This document shows positions 15,846 through 23,372 of a stretch of DNA of 39,121 nucleotides, in pieces (the stretch's first letter is position 1; the number at the start of each line of letters is the position of its first letter). A program made the position numbers and the translations under genes. This DNA comes from Massilia yuzhufengensis (GTDB taxonomy: Bacteria > Pseudomonadota > Gammaproteobacteria > Burkholderiales > Burkholderiaceae_D): positions 1 to 39,121 of the forward strand of contig NZ_FOLD01000043.1 of the NCBI RefSeq assembly GCF_900112225.1, read 5' to 3'. The notes under the pieces are model-generated. The model was not told the DNA's origin. It saw only the letters and a program-made list of their open reading frames with translations, and ran no database searches.

Positions 15846-15874
15846 TTGTCGGGGTGCATCCTTTTCGCTACGAT
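15846..15874 (+). promoter_or_regulatory. Candidate sigma70 promoter of the pilMNOPQ operon
   Basis: TTGTCG (15846-15851, 4 of 6 to consensus) is separated by exactly 17 bp from TACGAT (15869-15874, 4 of 6). Transcription would start near 15881, giving a leader of about 120 nt before the pilM GTG. A GGGGTG repeat overlaps the end of the -35. Confidence 0.55.
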
Positions 15875-16001
15875 CTAACGCGCTGCCTCATATATATGCA
15901 CCAAGTAAGTGTTTTATCAGCAGATTTTTAGAAACAATCCCGCACGCGGGCGTTCAACATCGAATCCCGTCACGGCGGGAAGGGCACCAGGGAGTACGCT
16001 C

Positions 16002-17066
16002 GTGATCAATCTCAGTTCCTTGTTCGGGAAGTCCAGTCCGCCATTGGCCGGGCTCGACATCAGCACGTCGGGCGTCCGCCTGGTCGAGCTGGGCGACGCC
16101 GGCAAAGGTGAACTGCGCCTCGAGCGCTACGCCGCCGAACCGCTGCCGCGTGGCGCGGTCGTGGACGGCAATATCGAAAACATCGAGCAGGTCGCGGAGG
16201 CCGTGCGCCGCGTCTGGAAAAAGAGCGGCACCAAGGCGCGCCATGTCGCGCTGGGCATGCCGCCGGCCGCCGTCATCACCAAGAAAATCATCCTGCCGGC
16301 CGGCCTGTCGGAAGACCAGCTCGAAGTGCAGGTCGAATCCGAAGCCAGCCAGTACATCCCGTTCGCGCTCGACGAGGTCAGCCTCGATTTCGACGTGATC
16401 GGCCAGGCCCCGAATTCGGCCGAGGACATGGAAGTCATGCTGGCCGCGGCGCGCCGCGAGAAGGTCGAGGACCGCGTGGCGATCGCCGAAGCGGCCGGCC
16501 TCACGGCCACCGTGATGGACATCGAATCGTATGCCGCGCGCGCCGCGCTCGACCGCGTGGCCAAGGCCGCGCCCGAGGAGATCATGGCGCTGTTCCAGAT
16601 CGGCGCCCAGGCCACCCACGTGTCGGTGCTGCGCGGCGGCGAGACCATCTATGAACGCGAGCAGCCCTTCGGCGGCAACCAGCTGACCCAGGACATCGTG
16701 CGCGCCTACGGCCTGTCGTTCGAGGAAGCGGAAACCCGCAAGCGCGCCGGCGACCTGCCGGAGAACTACCGGGCCGACCTCCTGACCCCTTTCCTGGAAA
16801 GCGCCGCACTGGAAATCACGCGCGCGATCCAGTTCTTCTTCACCTCCACACCCTACACCCGGATCGACCAGCTGTACCTGGCCGGCGGCTGCGCCGCACT
16901 GCCGGGCATGCTGGAACTGATCGGCAGCCGTACCCGCATCCCGAGCAGCATCGTGGCGCCGTTCGACGGCATGTCCTTCGGGCCGCTGGTGCGTGAACAA
17001 CAGCTGCGCCAGGAAGGCGCGGCCTACCTGGTCGCCTGCGGCCTGGCCCTGCGGAGGTTTGGCTGA
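16002..17066 (+). CDS. pilM: Type IV pilus inner-membrane alignment protein PilM (actin-like ATPase)
   Basis: PilM is a cytoplasmic actin/FtsA-fold protein that binds the N-terminal tail of PilN and couples the pilus motor to the alignment complex. The GTG at 16002 is chosen because AGGGAG lies at 15989-15994 and the resulting 354 residues, beginning VINLSSLFGKSSPPLAGLDIS, match the family. Nucleotide-site elements include AGLDISTSGVRLVELG near the N-terminus, the MALFQIGAQATHVSVLRGG phosphate-2-like segment and the C-terminal LYLAGGCAALPGM. Its stop overlaps the pilN start (TGATG, 17064-17068). It is the first gene of the pilMNOPQ operon. Confidence 0.95.
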   Translation: MINLSSLFGKSSPPLAGLDISTSGVRLVELGDAGKGELRLERYAAEPLPRGAVVDGNIENIEQVAEAVRRVWKKSGTKARHVALGMPPAAVITKKIILPAGLSEDQLEVQVESEASQYIPFALDEVSLDFDVIGQAPNSAEDMEVMLAAARREKVEDRVAIAEAAGLTATVMDIESYAARAALDRVAKAAPEEIMALFQIGAQATHVSVLRGGETIYEREQPFGGNQLTQDIVRAYGLSFEEAETRKRAGDLPENYRADLLTPFLESAALEITRAIQFFFTSTPYTRIDQLYLAGGCAALPGMLELIGSRTRIPSSIVAPFDGMSFGPLVREQQLRQEGAAYLVACGLALRRFG

Positions 17067-17698
17067 TGATCCGCATTAACCTGTTACCCCACCGCGAAGC
17101 CAAGCGCAAGCAGAAGCAGTCGGCCTTCGTCGCGCTGCTGGCGCTGGGCGGCCTGGTCGGCGCGGCCGTCGTGCTGATGGTGGGCGGCTACAACGCCAGC
17201 CGCATCGCGGTCCAGAACGAACGCAACCTGGTGCTCAAGACCGCCAGCGCGGAACTGGACAAGAAGATCGGCGAGATCAAGACGCTGGAAGAAGAAATCG
17301 AAGCGCTGAAGGCGCGCCAGCAGGCGGTCGAAGACCTGCAGGGCGACCGCAACCAGCCGGTCTACCTGCTCGACGAACTGGTGCGCCAGACCCCGGAAGG
17401 CGTGTACCTGAAGTCGTTCAGGCAGGAAGGCCAGAAAGTCACGCTGAGCGGTTACGCGCAGTCGCAGGAACGCGTGGCCGAACTGCTGCGCAACGTGTCC
17501 GGCACCTCGCCGTGGCTGGAACGCCCCAACCTGACCGAAGTGAAGGTCGCCGCGCTGGACAAGAGCAAGACCGGCCGCAAGGTCGTCGAGTTCCAGATGG
17601 ACGTGGCGATCAAGCGCCTGCGCGAGCAGGAAGAGGCGGATGGCGCGAAACCGGGCGCAAAAGGCGCGAACGTGGCCAAGGCGGCGCAGACACCATGA
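17066..17698 (+). CDS. pilN: Type IV pilus assembly protein PilN
   Basis: PilN is a bitopic inner-membrane protein that bridges cytoplasmic PilM and periplasmic PilO. The 210-residue protein starts with the PilM-binding motif IRINLLPHREAKRK at 2-15. A membrane segment follows near 20-43 (AFVALLALGGLVGAAVVLMV), then a coiled coil near 60-100 (KIGEIKTLEEEIEALKARQ) and a ferredoxin-like domain (PEGVYLKSFRQEGQKVTLSG). The last 20 residues are alanine/glycine/lysine-rich. It overlaps pilM by 1 nt and pilO by 4 nt (ATGA), indicating translational coupling. Confidence 0.95.
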   Translation: MIRINLLPHREAKRKQKQSAFVALLALGGLVGAAVVLMVGGYNASRIAVQNERNLVLKTASAELDKKIGEIKTLEEEIEALKARQQAVEDLQGDRNQPVYLLDELVRQTPEGVYLKSFRQEGQKVTLSGYAQSQERVAELLRNVSGTSPWLERPNLTEVKVAALDKSKTGRKVVEFQMDVAIKRLREQEEADGAKPGAKGANVAKAAQTP

Positions 17699-18420
17699 AC
17701 ATCGACCTCAAAGACCTCGGCGGCCAGCTCGCCGCGCAATTCCAGGACCTGCAGGGCCGCCAGCCCGGCCAGTGGCCGATCGCCCCGCGCCTGTTGTGCG
17801 CGGCCGGCGTGATGGCGGTCGTCATCGGCCTGGGCTACTTCTTCTACTGGGACGGCCAGTTCCAGAAGCAGGAAAAGGGCGCCAAGGAAGAAGCCAAGCT
17901 GCGCACCGAATACAAGAGCAAGATGTCGCAGGCGATCAACCTCGAAGCCCTGCAAGCGCAGAAGGTGCAGGTCGACCAGTACGTCGAGCGCCTCGAGAAG
18001 CAGCTGCCGAACCGCTCGCAGATGGCGGACCTGCTGTCCGACATCAACCAGGCCGGCGTCGGCCGCGGCCTGCAGTTCGAGATGTTCAAGCCGGGCGCCG
18101 AAGTGATCCGCGACTACTACGCCGAACAGCCGATCGACATCAAGGTGAGCGGCAAGTACAACGATGTCGGCGCATTCGCCGCCGACATGGCCAACCTGCC
18201 GCGCATCGTCACGCTCAACAACATGGTGCTGAGCACCAAGGACGGCGGCCTGCTGCTCGAAGCGGTGGCCAAGACCTTCCGCTACCTCGACCCGGAAGAG
18301 ATCAGCACGCAGAAGAAGGCGCGCGACGACAAGAAGGCCAAGGACGCCAAGGGCAAGGGCAAGGACGCCAAGGGCAAGGCCAAGGGCAAGGCCGCCAAGG
18401 ACAAGGGGGCGGCCAAATGA
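17695..18420 (+). CDS. pilO: Type IV pilus assembly protein PilO
   Basis: PilO is an inner-membrane/periplasmic partner of PilN. The ATG at 17695 overlaps the pilN stop and gives 241 residues. Order of elements: short cytoplasmic N-terminus (MNIDLKDLGGQLAAQFQDLQ), membrane segment near 42-60 (AAGVMAVVIGLGYFFYW), coiled coil (KEEAKLRTEYKSKMSQAINLE), and a ferredoxin-like periplasmic domain with LPNRSQMADLLSDINQAG and PIDIKVSGKYNDVGAF. The last 35 or so residues (from about 207) are an unusual Lys/Ala/Gly/Asp repeat tail built on KGKDAKGKAKGKAAK-like units, beyond the normal PilO fold. It overlaps pilP by 4 nt. Confidence 0.94.
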   Translation: MNIDLKDLGGQLAAQFQDLQGRQPGQWPIAPRLLCAAGVMAVVIGLGYFFYWDGQFQKQEKGAKEEAKLRTEYKSKMSQAINLEALQAQKVQVDQYVERLEKQLPNRSQMADLLSDINQAGVGRGLQFEMFKPGAEVIRDYYAEQPIDIKVSGKYNDVGAFAADMANLPRIVTLNNMVLSTKDGGLLLEAVAKTFRYLDPEEISTQKKARDDKKAKDAKGKGKDAKGKAKGKAAKDKGAAK

Positions 18421-18956
18421 TGCTGCGAACAATCTACGCATTGGCGGCGGCGCTGCTGCTGGCCGGCTGCGGCGACGGCGACGTCAAGGAAGTGCGCGAC
18501 TGGATGAAGAAAGTCCAGCGCGAGACCAGGCCGGACGTCAAGCCGCTGCCGGCGCCAAAGGACTTCGTCCCCTACGCCTACAATCCGGCCGGTGCGATCG
18601 AGCCGTTCAGCGAGGCCAAGCTGCTCAACGAAATGGCGCGCGTCGCGGCGACCACCAGCAACCCGCTGCAGCCGGACAGCACCCGTCCGCGCGAAATGCT
18701 CGAGAACTACCCGCTCGACACCATGCGGATGGTGGGCACGCTGCAAAAAGGCGGCATCAGTTATGCGCTGGTCCAGATCGATTCGTCGATCCACCAGGTC
18801 AGGGCCGGCCAGCGCATCGGCCAGAATCACGGGTTGGTCACGCGGATTTCCGAAGGCGCGATCGACATCAGGGAAGTTGTGCAGGACGCCACCGGCGACT
18901 GGGTCGAACGCAAAGCGACGATCGAGCTGGCGGAAAGCAAGGAGAGCGGCAAATGA
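18417..18956 (+). CDS. pilP: Type IV pilus assembly lipoprotein PilP
   Basis: PilP is an inner-membrane lipoprotein linking the PilN/PilO complex to the secretin PilQ. The 179-residue protein has a lipobox (ALLLAGC, cysteine near residue 18). A disordered linker contains PLPAPKDFVPYAYNPAG, the conserved segment that contacts PilN/PilO. The beta-barrel HR-like domain follows (LENYPLDTMRMVGTLQKGG, GQRIGQNHGLVTRISEGAIDIREVV). The ATG at 18417 overlaps the pilO stop; the adjacent ATG at 18420 is an alternative one codon in. Its own stop overlaps the pilQ ATG. Confidence 0.95.
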   Translation: MMLRTIYALAAALLLAGCGDGDVKEVRDWMKKVQRETRPDVKPLPAPKDFVPYAYNPAGAIEPFSEAKLLNEMARVAATTSNPLQPDSTRPREMLENYPLDTMRMVGTLQKGGISYALVQIDSSIHQVRAGQRIGQNHGLVTRISEGAIDIREVVQDATGDWVERKATIELAESKESGK

Positions 18957-21139
18957 GCCCAACCATGAACAATCGAATCATCCGCATCACCGTGCCGGGC
19001 TGGCTGGCGCGCACCGGCGCCGCCGTGCTGCTGGCGCTGGGCGGCGGTGCTGCTGCTGCGCAGGGCAATGCGATCGAGTCGATCACCGCCAACCAGCAGG
19101 GCGCCAACGTGGTGCTGAACATCGCCATGCGCGAAGCCCCGGCGAAGCCGCCGATCGGCTTCTCGATCACCAACCCGGCGCGCATCGCGCTCGACTTCGG
19201 CGCCACCACGAACGCCACCGGCAAGACCGCCCAGGACATCAACCTGGGCGACGTGCGCGGCCTGAACGTGGTGCAGGCCGGCGAGCGTACCCGCCTGGTG
19301 CTGAACATGACCCGCCCGCTGAACTACGCCACCGCCATCGACGGCAAGTCGGTGATCGTCACCGTCGAAGGCTCGGGCGGCCTGGCCCAGCCGGTGAACG
19401 CCGCCGGCATGCCGGCTGCCAGCCCGGCCCCGGCCGCGCCGGCGGCGCGCCAGGCCTTGCGCGGCCTCGATTTCCGCCGCGGCGCCAATGGCGAAGGCCG
19501 GGTCGTGGTCGACCTGCCGCATGGCCAGGTGGCGGTCGACGTGCGCCAGGTCGGCAACCAGGTGCTGGTCGATTTCCTGCGCACCGGCCTGCCGGAAAGC
19601 CTGCGCCGCCGCCTCGACGTGACCGACTTCGGCACCCCGGTGTCGAAGGTCACCACCAGCACCCAGGGCGAGAACGTGCGCATGACCATCGATGCGCAGG
19701 GCCTGTGGGAACAGTCGGTCTACCAGAGCGACACCCAGCTGGTCGTCGACGTGCGCCCGATCAAGGAAGACCCGAACAAGCTGGCCCAGGGCACCACCGG
19801 CTACCGCGGCGAGAAGCTCTCGTTCAACTTCCAGAACGTGGAGGTGCGCGCCGCGCTGCAGGCGATCGCCGACATCTCCGGCCTGAACATCATCACCAGC
19901 GATTCCGTCAGCGGCAACCTGACCCTGCGCCTGCGCGACGTGCCCTGGGACCATGCGCTTGATGTAGTGCTGCAGGCCAAGGGCCTGGACATGCGCAAGA
20001 ACGGCAACGTGCTGTGGATCGCTCCCAAGGAAGAACTGCTGACCAAGGAAAAGCTCGAACTCGAGCAGCGCGCCCAGATCGCCGAGCTCGAGCCGCTGCG
20101 CTCCGAGATCTTCCAGCTCAACTACCAGAAGGTCGAGTCCTTCCGCACCGTGTTCGGCCTGGACGCCAGCGGCGCCGCATCGAGCGCCGATAACAAGAAC
20201 CGCGTGCTGTCGCGCCGCGGCAGCGCGATCATCGACCCGCGCACCAACCAGCTGTTCGTCACCGACGTCGCCGCGAAGATCGAAGACATCCGCAAGCTGA
20301 TCCAGAAGACCGACGTCGCCTCCAAGCAGGTGCTGATCGAGGCGCGCCTGGTCGAAGCGAACGACGGCTTCTCGCGCAACCTGGGCGCCAAGCTCGGTTT
20401 CGCCGACCTGCGCACGCTGCGTGGCGGCGACTCGGGCTGGCAGGTGAAGGGCAACGAGCGCGTCGCCATCGGCGGCAACCTCACCGGCGTGGGCCAGATC
20501 ACCGGCCAGACGCCCGACACGGGCGACGGCTATACCAATTCCACCATGGTGAACCTGCCGGCCGCCGGCATCGGCGGCGTGTCCCCGACCTCGCTGGCCT
20601 TCAGCCTGTTCTCGTCGGCCGCCAACCGCTTCCTGAACCTGGAGCTGTCGGCGCTGGAAGCGGACGGCAAGGGCAAGATCATCTCGAGCCCGCGCGTGGT
20701 CACGGAAGACAAGCAGATCGCCGTGATCGAGCAGGGTATCGAACTGCCTTACCAGGTCGCCACCAGCAGCGGCGCGACCTCGATCACCTTCAAGAAGGCC
20801 AACCTGCGCCTGGAAGTGACGCCCCAGATCACCCCGGACGGCAACGTGGTGCTGGAAGTGGACGTGAACAAGGACTCCAAGGGCGAGGAAACCCGCGCCG
20901 GTTTCGCGATCAACACCCAGCACGTCAAGACCAAGGTGATGGTCGAGAACGGCGGCACGGTGGTGCTGGGCGGTATCTACCAGCAGACCGAACGCAATAG
21001 CGAGAACAAGGTCCCGCTGCTGGGCGACGTGCCGCTGCTCGGCTACCTGTTCAAGTCGACCGGCCGCGAAAGCACCAAGACCGAACTGCTGGTATTCATC
21101 ACGCCGAAGATCGTGGCCGACGCAGCCGCCGGCCGCTGA
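18953..21139 (+). CDS. pilQ: Type IV pilus secretin PilQ
   Basis: PilQ forms the outer-membrane secretin ring through which the type IV pilus passes. The 728-residue precursor has a long signal region (hydrophobic core VLLALGGGAAAAQ). It carries two AMIN-type domains (about 45-130 and 165-255) that bind peptidoglycan. An STN/N0 domain follows (YRGEKLSFNFQNVEVRAALQAIADISGLNII), then an N1 domain and the secretin core. Core motifs are VLIEARLVEANDGFSRNLGAKLGF, PRVVTEDKQIAVIEQGIELPY and the C-terminal ENGGTVVLGGIYQQTE and VPLLGDVPLLGYLFKS. The ATG at 18953 overlaps the pilP stop (ATGA). An in-frame ATG four codons later is an alternative start. Confidence 0.96.
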   Translation: MSPTMNNRIIRITVPGWLARTGAAVLLALGGGAAAAQGNAIESITANQQGANVVLNIAMREAPAKPPIGFSITNPARIALDFGATTNATGKTAQDINLGDVRGLNVVQAGERTRLVLNMTRPLNYATAIDGKSVIVTVEGSGGLAQPVNAAGMPAASPAPAAPAARQALRGLDFRRGANGEGRVVVDLPHGQVAVDVRQVGNQVLVDFLRTGLPESLRRRLDVTDFGTPVSKVTTSTQGENVRMTIDAQGLWEQSVYQSDTQLVVDVRPIKEDPNKLAQGTTGYRGEKLSFNFQNVEVRAALQAIADISGLNIITSDSVSGNLTLRLRDVPWDHALDVVLQAKGLDMRKNGNVLWIAPKEELLTKEKLELEQRAQIAELEPLRSEIFQLNYQKVESFRTVFGLDASGAASSADNKNRVLSRRGSAIIDPRTNQLFVTDVAAKIEDIRKLIQKTDVASKQVLIEARLVEANDGFSRNLGAKLGFADLRTLRGGDSGWQVKGNERVAIGGNLTGVGQITGQTPDTGDGYTNSTMVNLPAAGIGGVSPTSLAFSLFSSAANRFLNLELSALEADGKGKIISSPRVVTEDKQIAVIEQGIELPYQVATSSGATSITFKKANLRLEVTPQITPDGNVVLEVDVNKDSKGEETRAGFAINTQHVKTKVMVENGGTVVLGGIYQQTERNSENKVPLLGDVPLLGYLFKSTGRESTKTELLVFITPKIVADAAAGR

Positions 21140-21178
21140 GCGCATCACAACGACATCACAATAGAAAGAACAGAAGTC

Positions 21179-23290
21179 ATGCACCAATCCGCACAACACG
21201 GCGCGCTGGCGTCGATCGGCCGCTGGACGGCCATTGGCCTGGTGGCCGCCACCCTGGCCGCCTGCGGCGGCGGCGGCGGCAATCCGGGCGCCACGGGCGG
21301 CACCGGCTCGGGCGGCACCGGCACCGGCACCGGCGGCACCGGCACCCCGGTGACCACCGATCCGAAAATCACCCTGGCGGTGATGGGCGGCGGCGGCGCG
21401 GCCGTCAGCTCGCTGTCCGGTGGCCAGAATGCGTCGGTCAGGGCCACGGTCCTGACGGCGGCCGGCAAGCCGGCAGTCGGCGCCATCGTCCAGTTCACGG
21501 CCAGCGACGCGACCCTGCTGAACTTCACGCCGGAGAGTGGCTCGGCACTGACCGATGCCAGCGGCGTGGCCGTCATTAACGTCAAGCCGGCCAGCGTAAG
21601 CTCGGCTGGCGCAGTGGCGATCACCGCGACCTCGGTGGTGGAAGGCAAGACCGCCACCGCCAGCAGCAATATCGCGGTCGGTGCAGCGCCGCTGACCGTC
21701 GGCACGCTGTCGTTCTCGCCGGCCCCGGCGGGCACGCTGCCCGCCTTCAGCACGGTTCCGCTGCGCATTCCGGTCACCAGTGGCGGCCAGCCGGCCAGCG
21801 AAGCCACCGGCCTGACCATGAGCTCGGTCTGCATGGGCGACGGCACCGCGACGCTGGTCCCGGGCGCCTTCGCCAACGGCATCCAGACCGCGACCTACAC
21901 CAACAACGGCTGCCTGCGCGGCACCGACCGTATCACGGTCTCGATCGGCAACTCGATCCAGTTCATCGACATCCCGGTCGGTGCGGCCAATATCGGCTCG
22001 ATCCAGTTCGTCGGCAGCAGCACCGCAGGCAGCTCGATTGTCCTCAAGGGCTCGGGCGGCCAGGGCCGTTCGGAATCGGCCCAGCTCACCTTCAAGGTAG
22101 TCGACCAGCACGGCAACGGCCTGGCCGGCGTGGACGTGAACTTCAACGCCACCACCAATACCGGTGGCCTGGCGGTGTCGCCAGGGCGTGCCACCACCGA
22201 TGCGGCGGGCCAGGTCAGCACCATGGTGTCCTCGGGCACGATCCCGACCCCGGTGCGGGTGACGGCGGAAGCGAGCCGCAACGGCGTGACGATCAGCGGC
22301 CTGTCCGACGCGCTGACCATCTCGACCGGGCTGCCGATCCAGAAGTTCATGTCCATGAGCGCCGAGAAATACAATATCGAAGGCCTGAGCTACGATAACG
22401 AGCTGACCGGCATCACGGTCCTGCTGGCCGACCAGTACGGCAACCCGGTGTCGGACAATACGGCGGTCAATTTCGTCACTGAAGGCGGCGCCGTCGGCAC
22501 CTCGGCCCAGGGTGCCTGCGTGACCAAGGATGGCGGCTGCACGGTCAACCTGCGCAGCCAGGCTTTCCGGCCGCTCGACGGTCGCGTCACGGTCCTGGCC
22601 TACGTGCAGGGCATCGAGAACTTCGTCGACGAGAATGGCGATGGCCAGTACACCTGCCGCGGCTATGCCGGCGCGACGCCGTACCGGCCGCTGATCGATA
22701 CCTGCCCGGCAGGCAACGGCGAAAAGTTCCCCGACGCCGCCAGTGGCCAGCTCGGCGACATGGGCGATCCCTTCCTTGATGCCAAGCTCAACGACGGCGA
22801 CTACGATGCCAACAAGGGCGACCTGCCGTTCCCGTACAACCGCACCGCCTACAGCAAGGCAGGTGACGGCAAATGGGGCCTGAACTACATCCGCACCTCG
22901 CTGGAAATCGTGTTCAGCGGCTCCGATGCCAACCTGGTGCGCCAGGTCTGCACCGGCAACGTGTGTCGCGACTGGACCGCTGCCGACGGCGACCCGTCGG
23001 TGATCCTGGGCGTGGCAGGCGCCAGCTGCTCCGCGCAGGAACTGGCGGTACGCCTGTACGACCGTAACAATAATCCATTACCGGAAGGCACCACCGTCTC
23101 GACCAGCGACGCGACCGAGATCTCGACCTCCGTCTTCCTGCCGGACAGCGTGGCCTCGACCAATGCCGCCGGCGGCACCATCCACCGCGTCACCGTGAAA
23201 CCGGATACGGAATGCGCGCGCGGCAGCTTCATGCTGCGGGTGGCGACGCCGAAAGGCAAGGTCACGGGCTTTACCTTCAAGTCGAACTAA
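21179..23290 (+). CDS. Large Ig-like (bacterial Ig, BIG1-type) lipoprotein of unknown function
   Basis: This 703-residue exported lipoprotein has a lipobox TLAAC (cysteine near residue 29). A glycine/threonine linker of about 28 residues follows. Repeated immunoglobulin-like units of the invasin/BIG1 style come next: about 50-165 (AGKPAVGAIVQFTASD), 295-385 (VVDQHGNGLAGVDVNFNATT), 400-490 (LLADQYGNPVSDNTAVNFV) and a C-terminal one (VRLYDRNNNPLPEGTTVSTS). A DENGDGQ loop near 485 resembles a calcium-binding EF-type loop. At least ten cysteines suggest disulfides. It begins 39 nt after pilQ with only a weak AGAA ribosome site and ends just before a terminator, so it is probably on the pil transcript. 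I do not recognise a specific function. A cell-surface, pilus-related or adhesive role is a guess from position. Confidence 0.85.
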   Translation: MHQSAQHGALASIGRWTAIGLVAATLAACGGGGGNPGATGGTGSGGTGTGTGGTGTPVTTDPKITLAVMGGGGAAVSSLSGGQNASVRATVLTAAGKPAVGAIVQFTASDATLLNFTPESGSALTDASGVAVINVKPASVSSAGAVAITATSVVEGKTATASSNIAVGAAPLTVGTLSFSPAPAGTLPAFSTVPLRIPVTSGGQPASEATGLTMSSVCMGDGTATLVPGAFANGIQTATYTNNGCLRGTDRITVSIGNSIQFIDIPVGAANIGSIQFVGSSTAGSSIVLKGSGGQGRSESAQLTFKVVDQHGNGLAGVDVNFNATTNTGGLAVSPGRATTDAAGQVSTMVSSGTIPTPVRVTAEASRNGVTISGLSDALTISTGLPIQKFMSMSAEKYNIEGLSYDNELTGITVLLADQYGNPVSDNTAVNFVTEGGAVGTSAQGACVTKDGGCTVNLRSQAFRPLDGRVTVLAYVQGIENFVDENGDGQYTCRGYAGATPYRPLIDTCPAGNGEKFPDAASGQLGDMGDPFLDAKLNDGDYDANKGDLPFPYNRTAYSKAGDGKWGLNYIRTSLEIVFSGSDANLVRQVCTGNVCRDWTAADGDPSVILGVAGASCSAQELAVRLYDRNNNPLPEGTTVSTSDATEISTSVFLPDSVASTNAAGGTIHRVTVKPDTECARGSFMLRVATPKGKVTGFTFKSN

Positions 23291-23325
23291 GCGCCAGCTG
23301 ACGCGTTTTTTGGCGGAACCGAGGG

Positions 23326-23354
23326 CGGCCAGTCTATACTGGCCGTCTTTTTTT
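23326..23354 (+). terminator. Rho-independent terminator of the pil/Ig-lipoprotein operon
   Basis: The stem GGCCAGT (23327-23333) and ACTGGCC (23338-23344) encloses the loop CTAT, followed by GTC and a T-run (TTTTTTT from 23348). It begins 37 nt after the lipoprotein stop and ends about 19 nt before the aroK GTG. That rules out an aroK start upstream of the hairpin. Confidence 0.88.
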
Positions 23355-23372
23355 ATTTCTGCGGACCTGGCA

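Larger units (their letters stand above)
15640..16001. other. Divergent intergenic region between mrcA and pilM (no gene seen)
   Basis: These 362 nt hold the mrcA leader with its TATAAT element at the left and the pilM promoter at 15846-15874. Between them is a palindrome-rich stretch. GGGGTG-ATAA-CACCCC lies at 15775-15790 and a second inverted pair, CCCC-GAAAT-GGGG, lies near 15813-15825. GGGGTG recurs at 15775, 15822 and 15851, the last overlapping the pilM -35. The function of the palindromes is unknown. No convincing ORF or RNA gene was found. Confidence 0.6.

Noticed and set aside
18827..22111. A 1094-codon open frame on the minus strand across pilQ and the Ig lipoprotein
   Set aside because: It is antisense to clear pilP, pilQ and lipoprotein coding sequence, with a composition rich in Arg, Gly, Ala and His and no recognisable domain. 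This is a GC-rich shadow frame.
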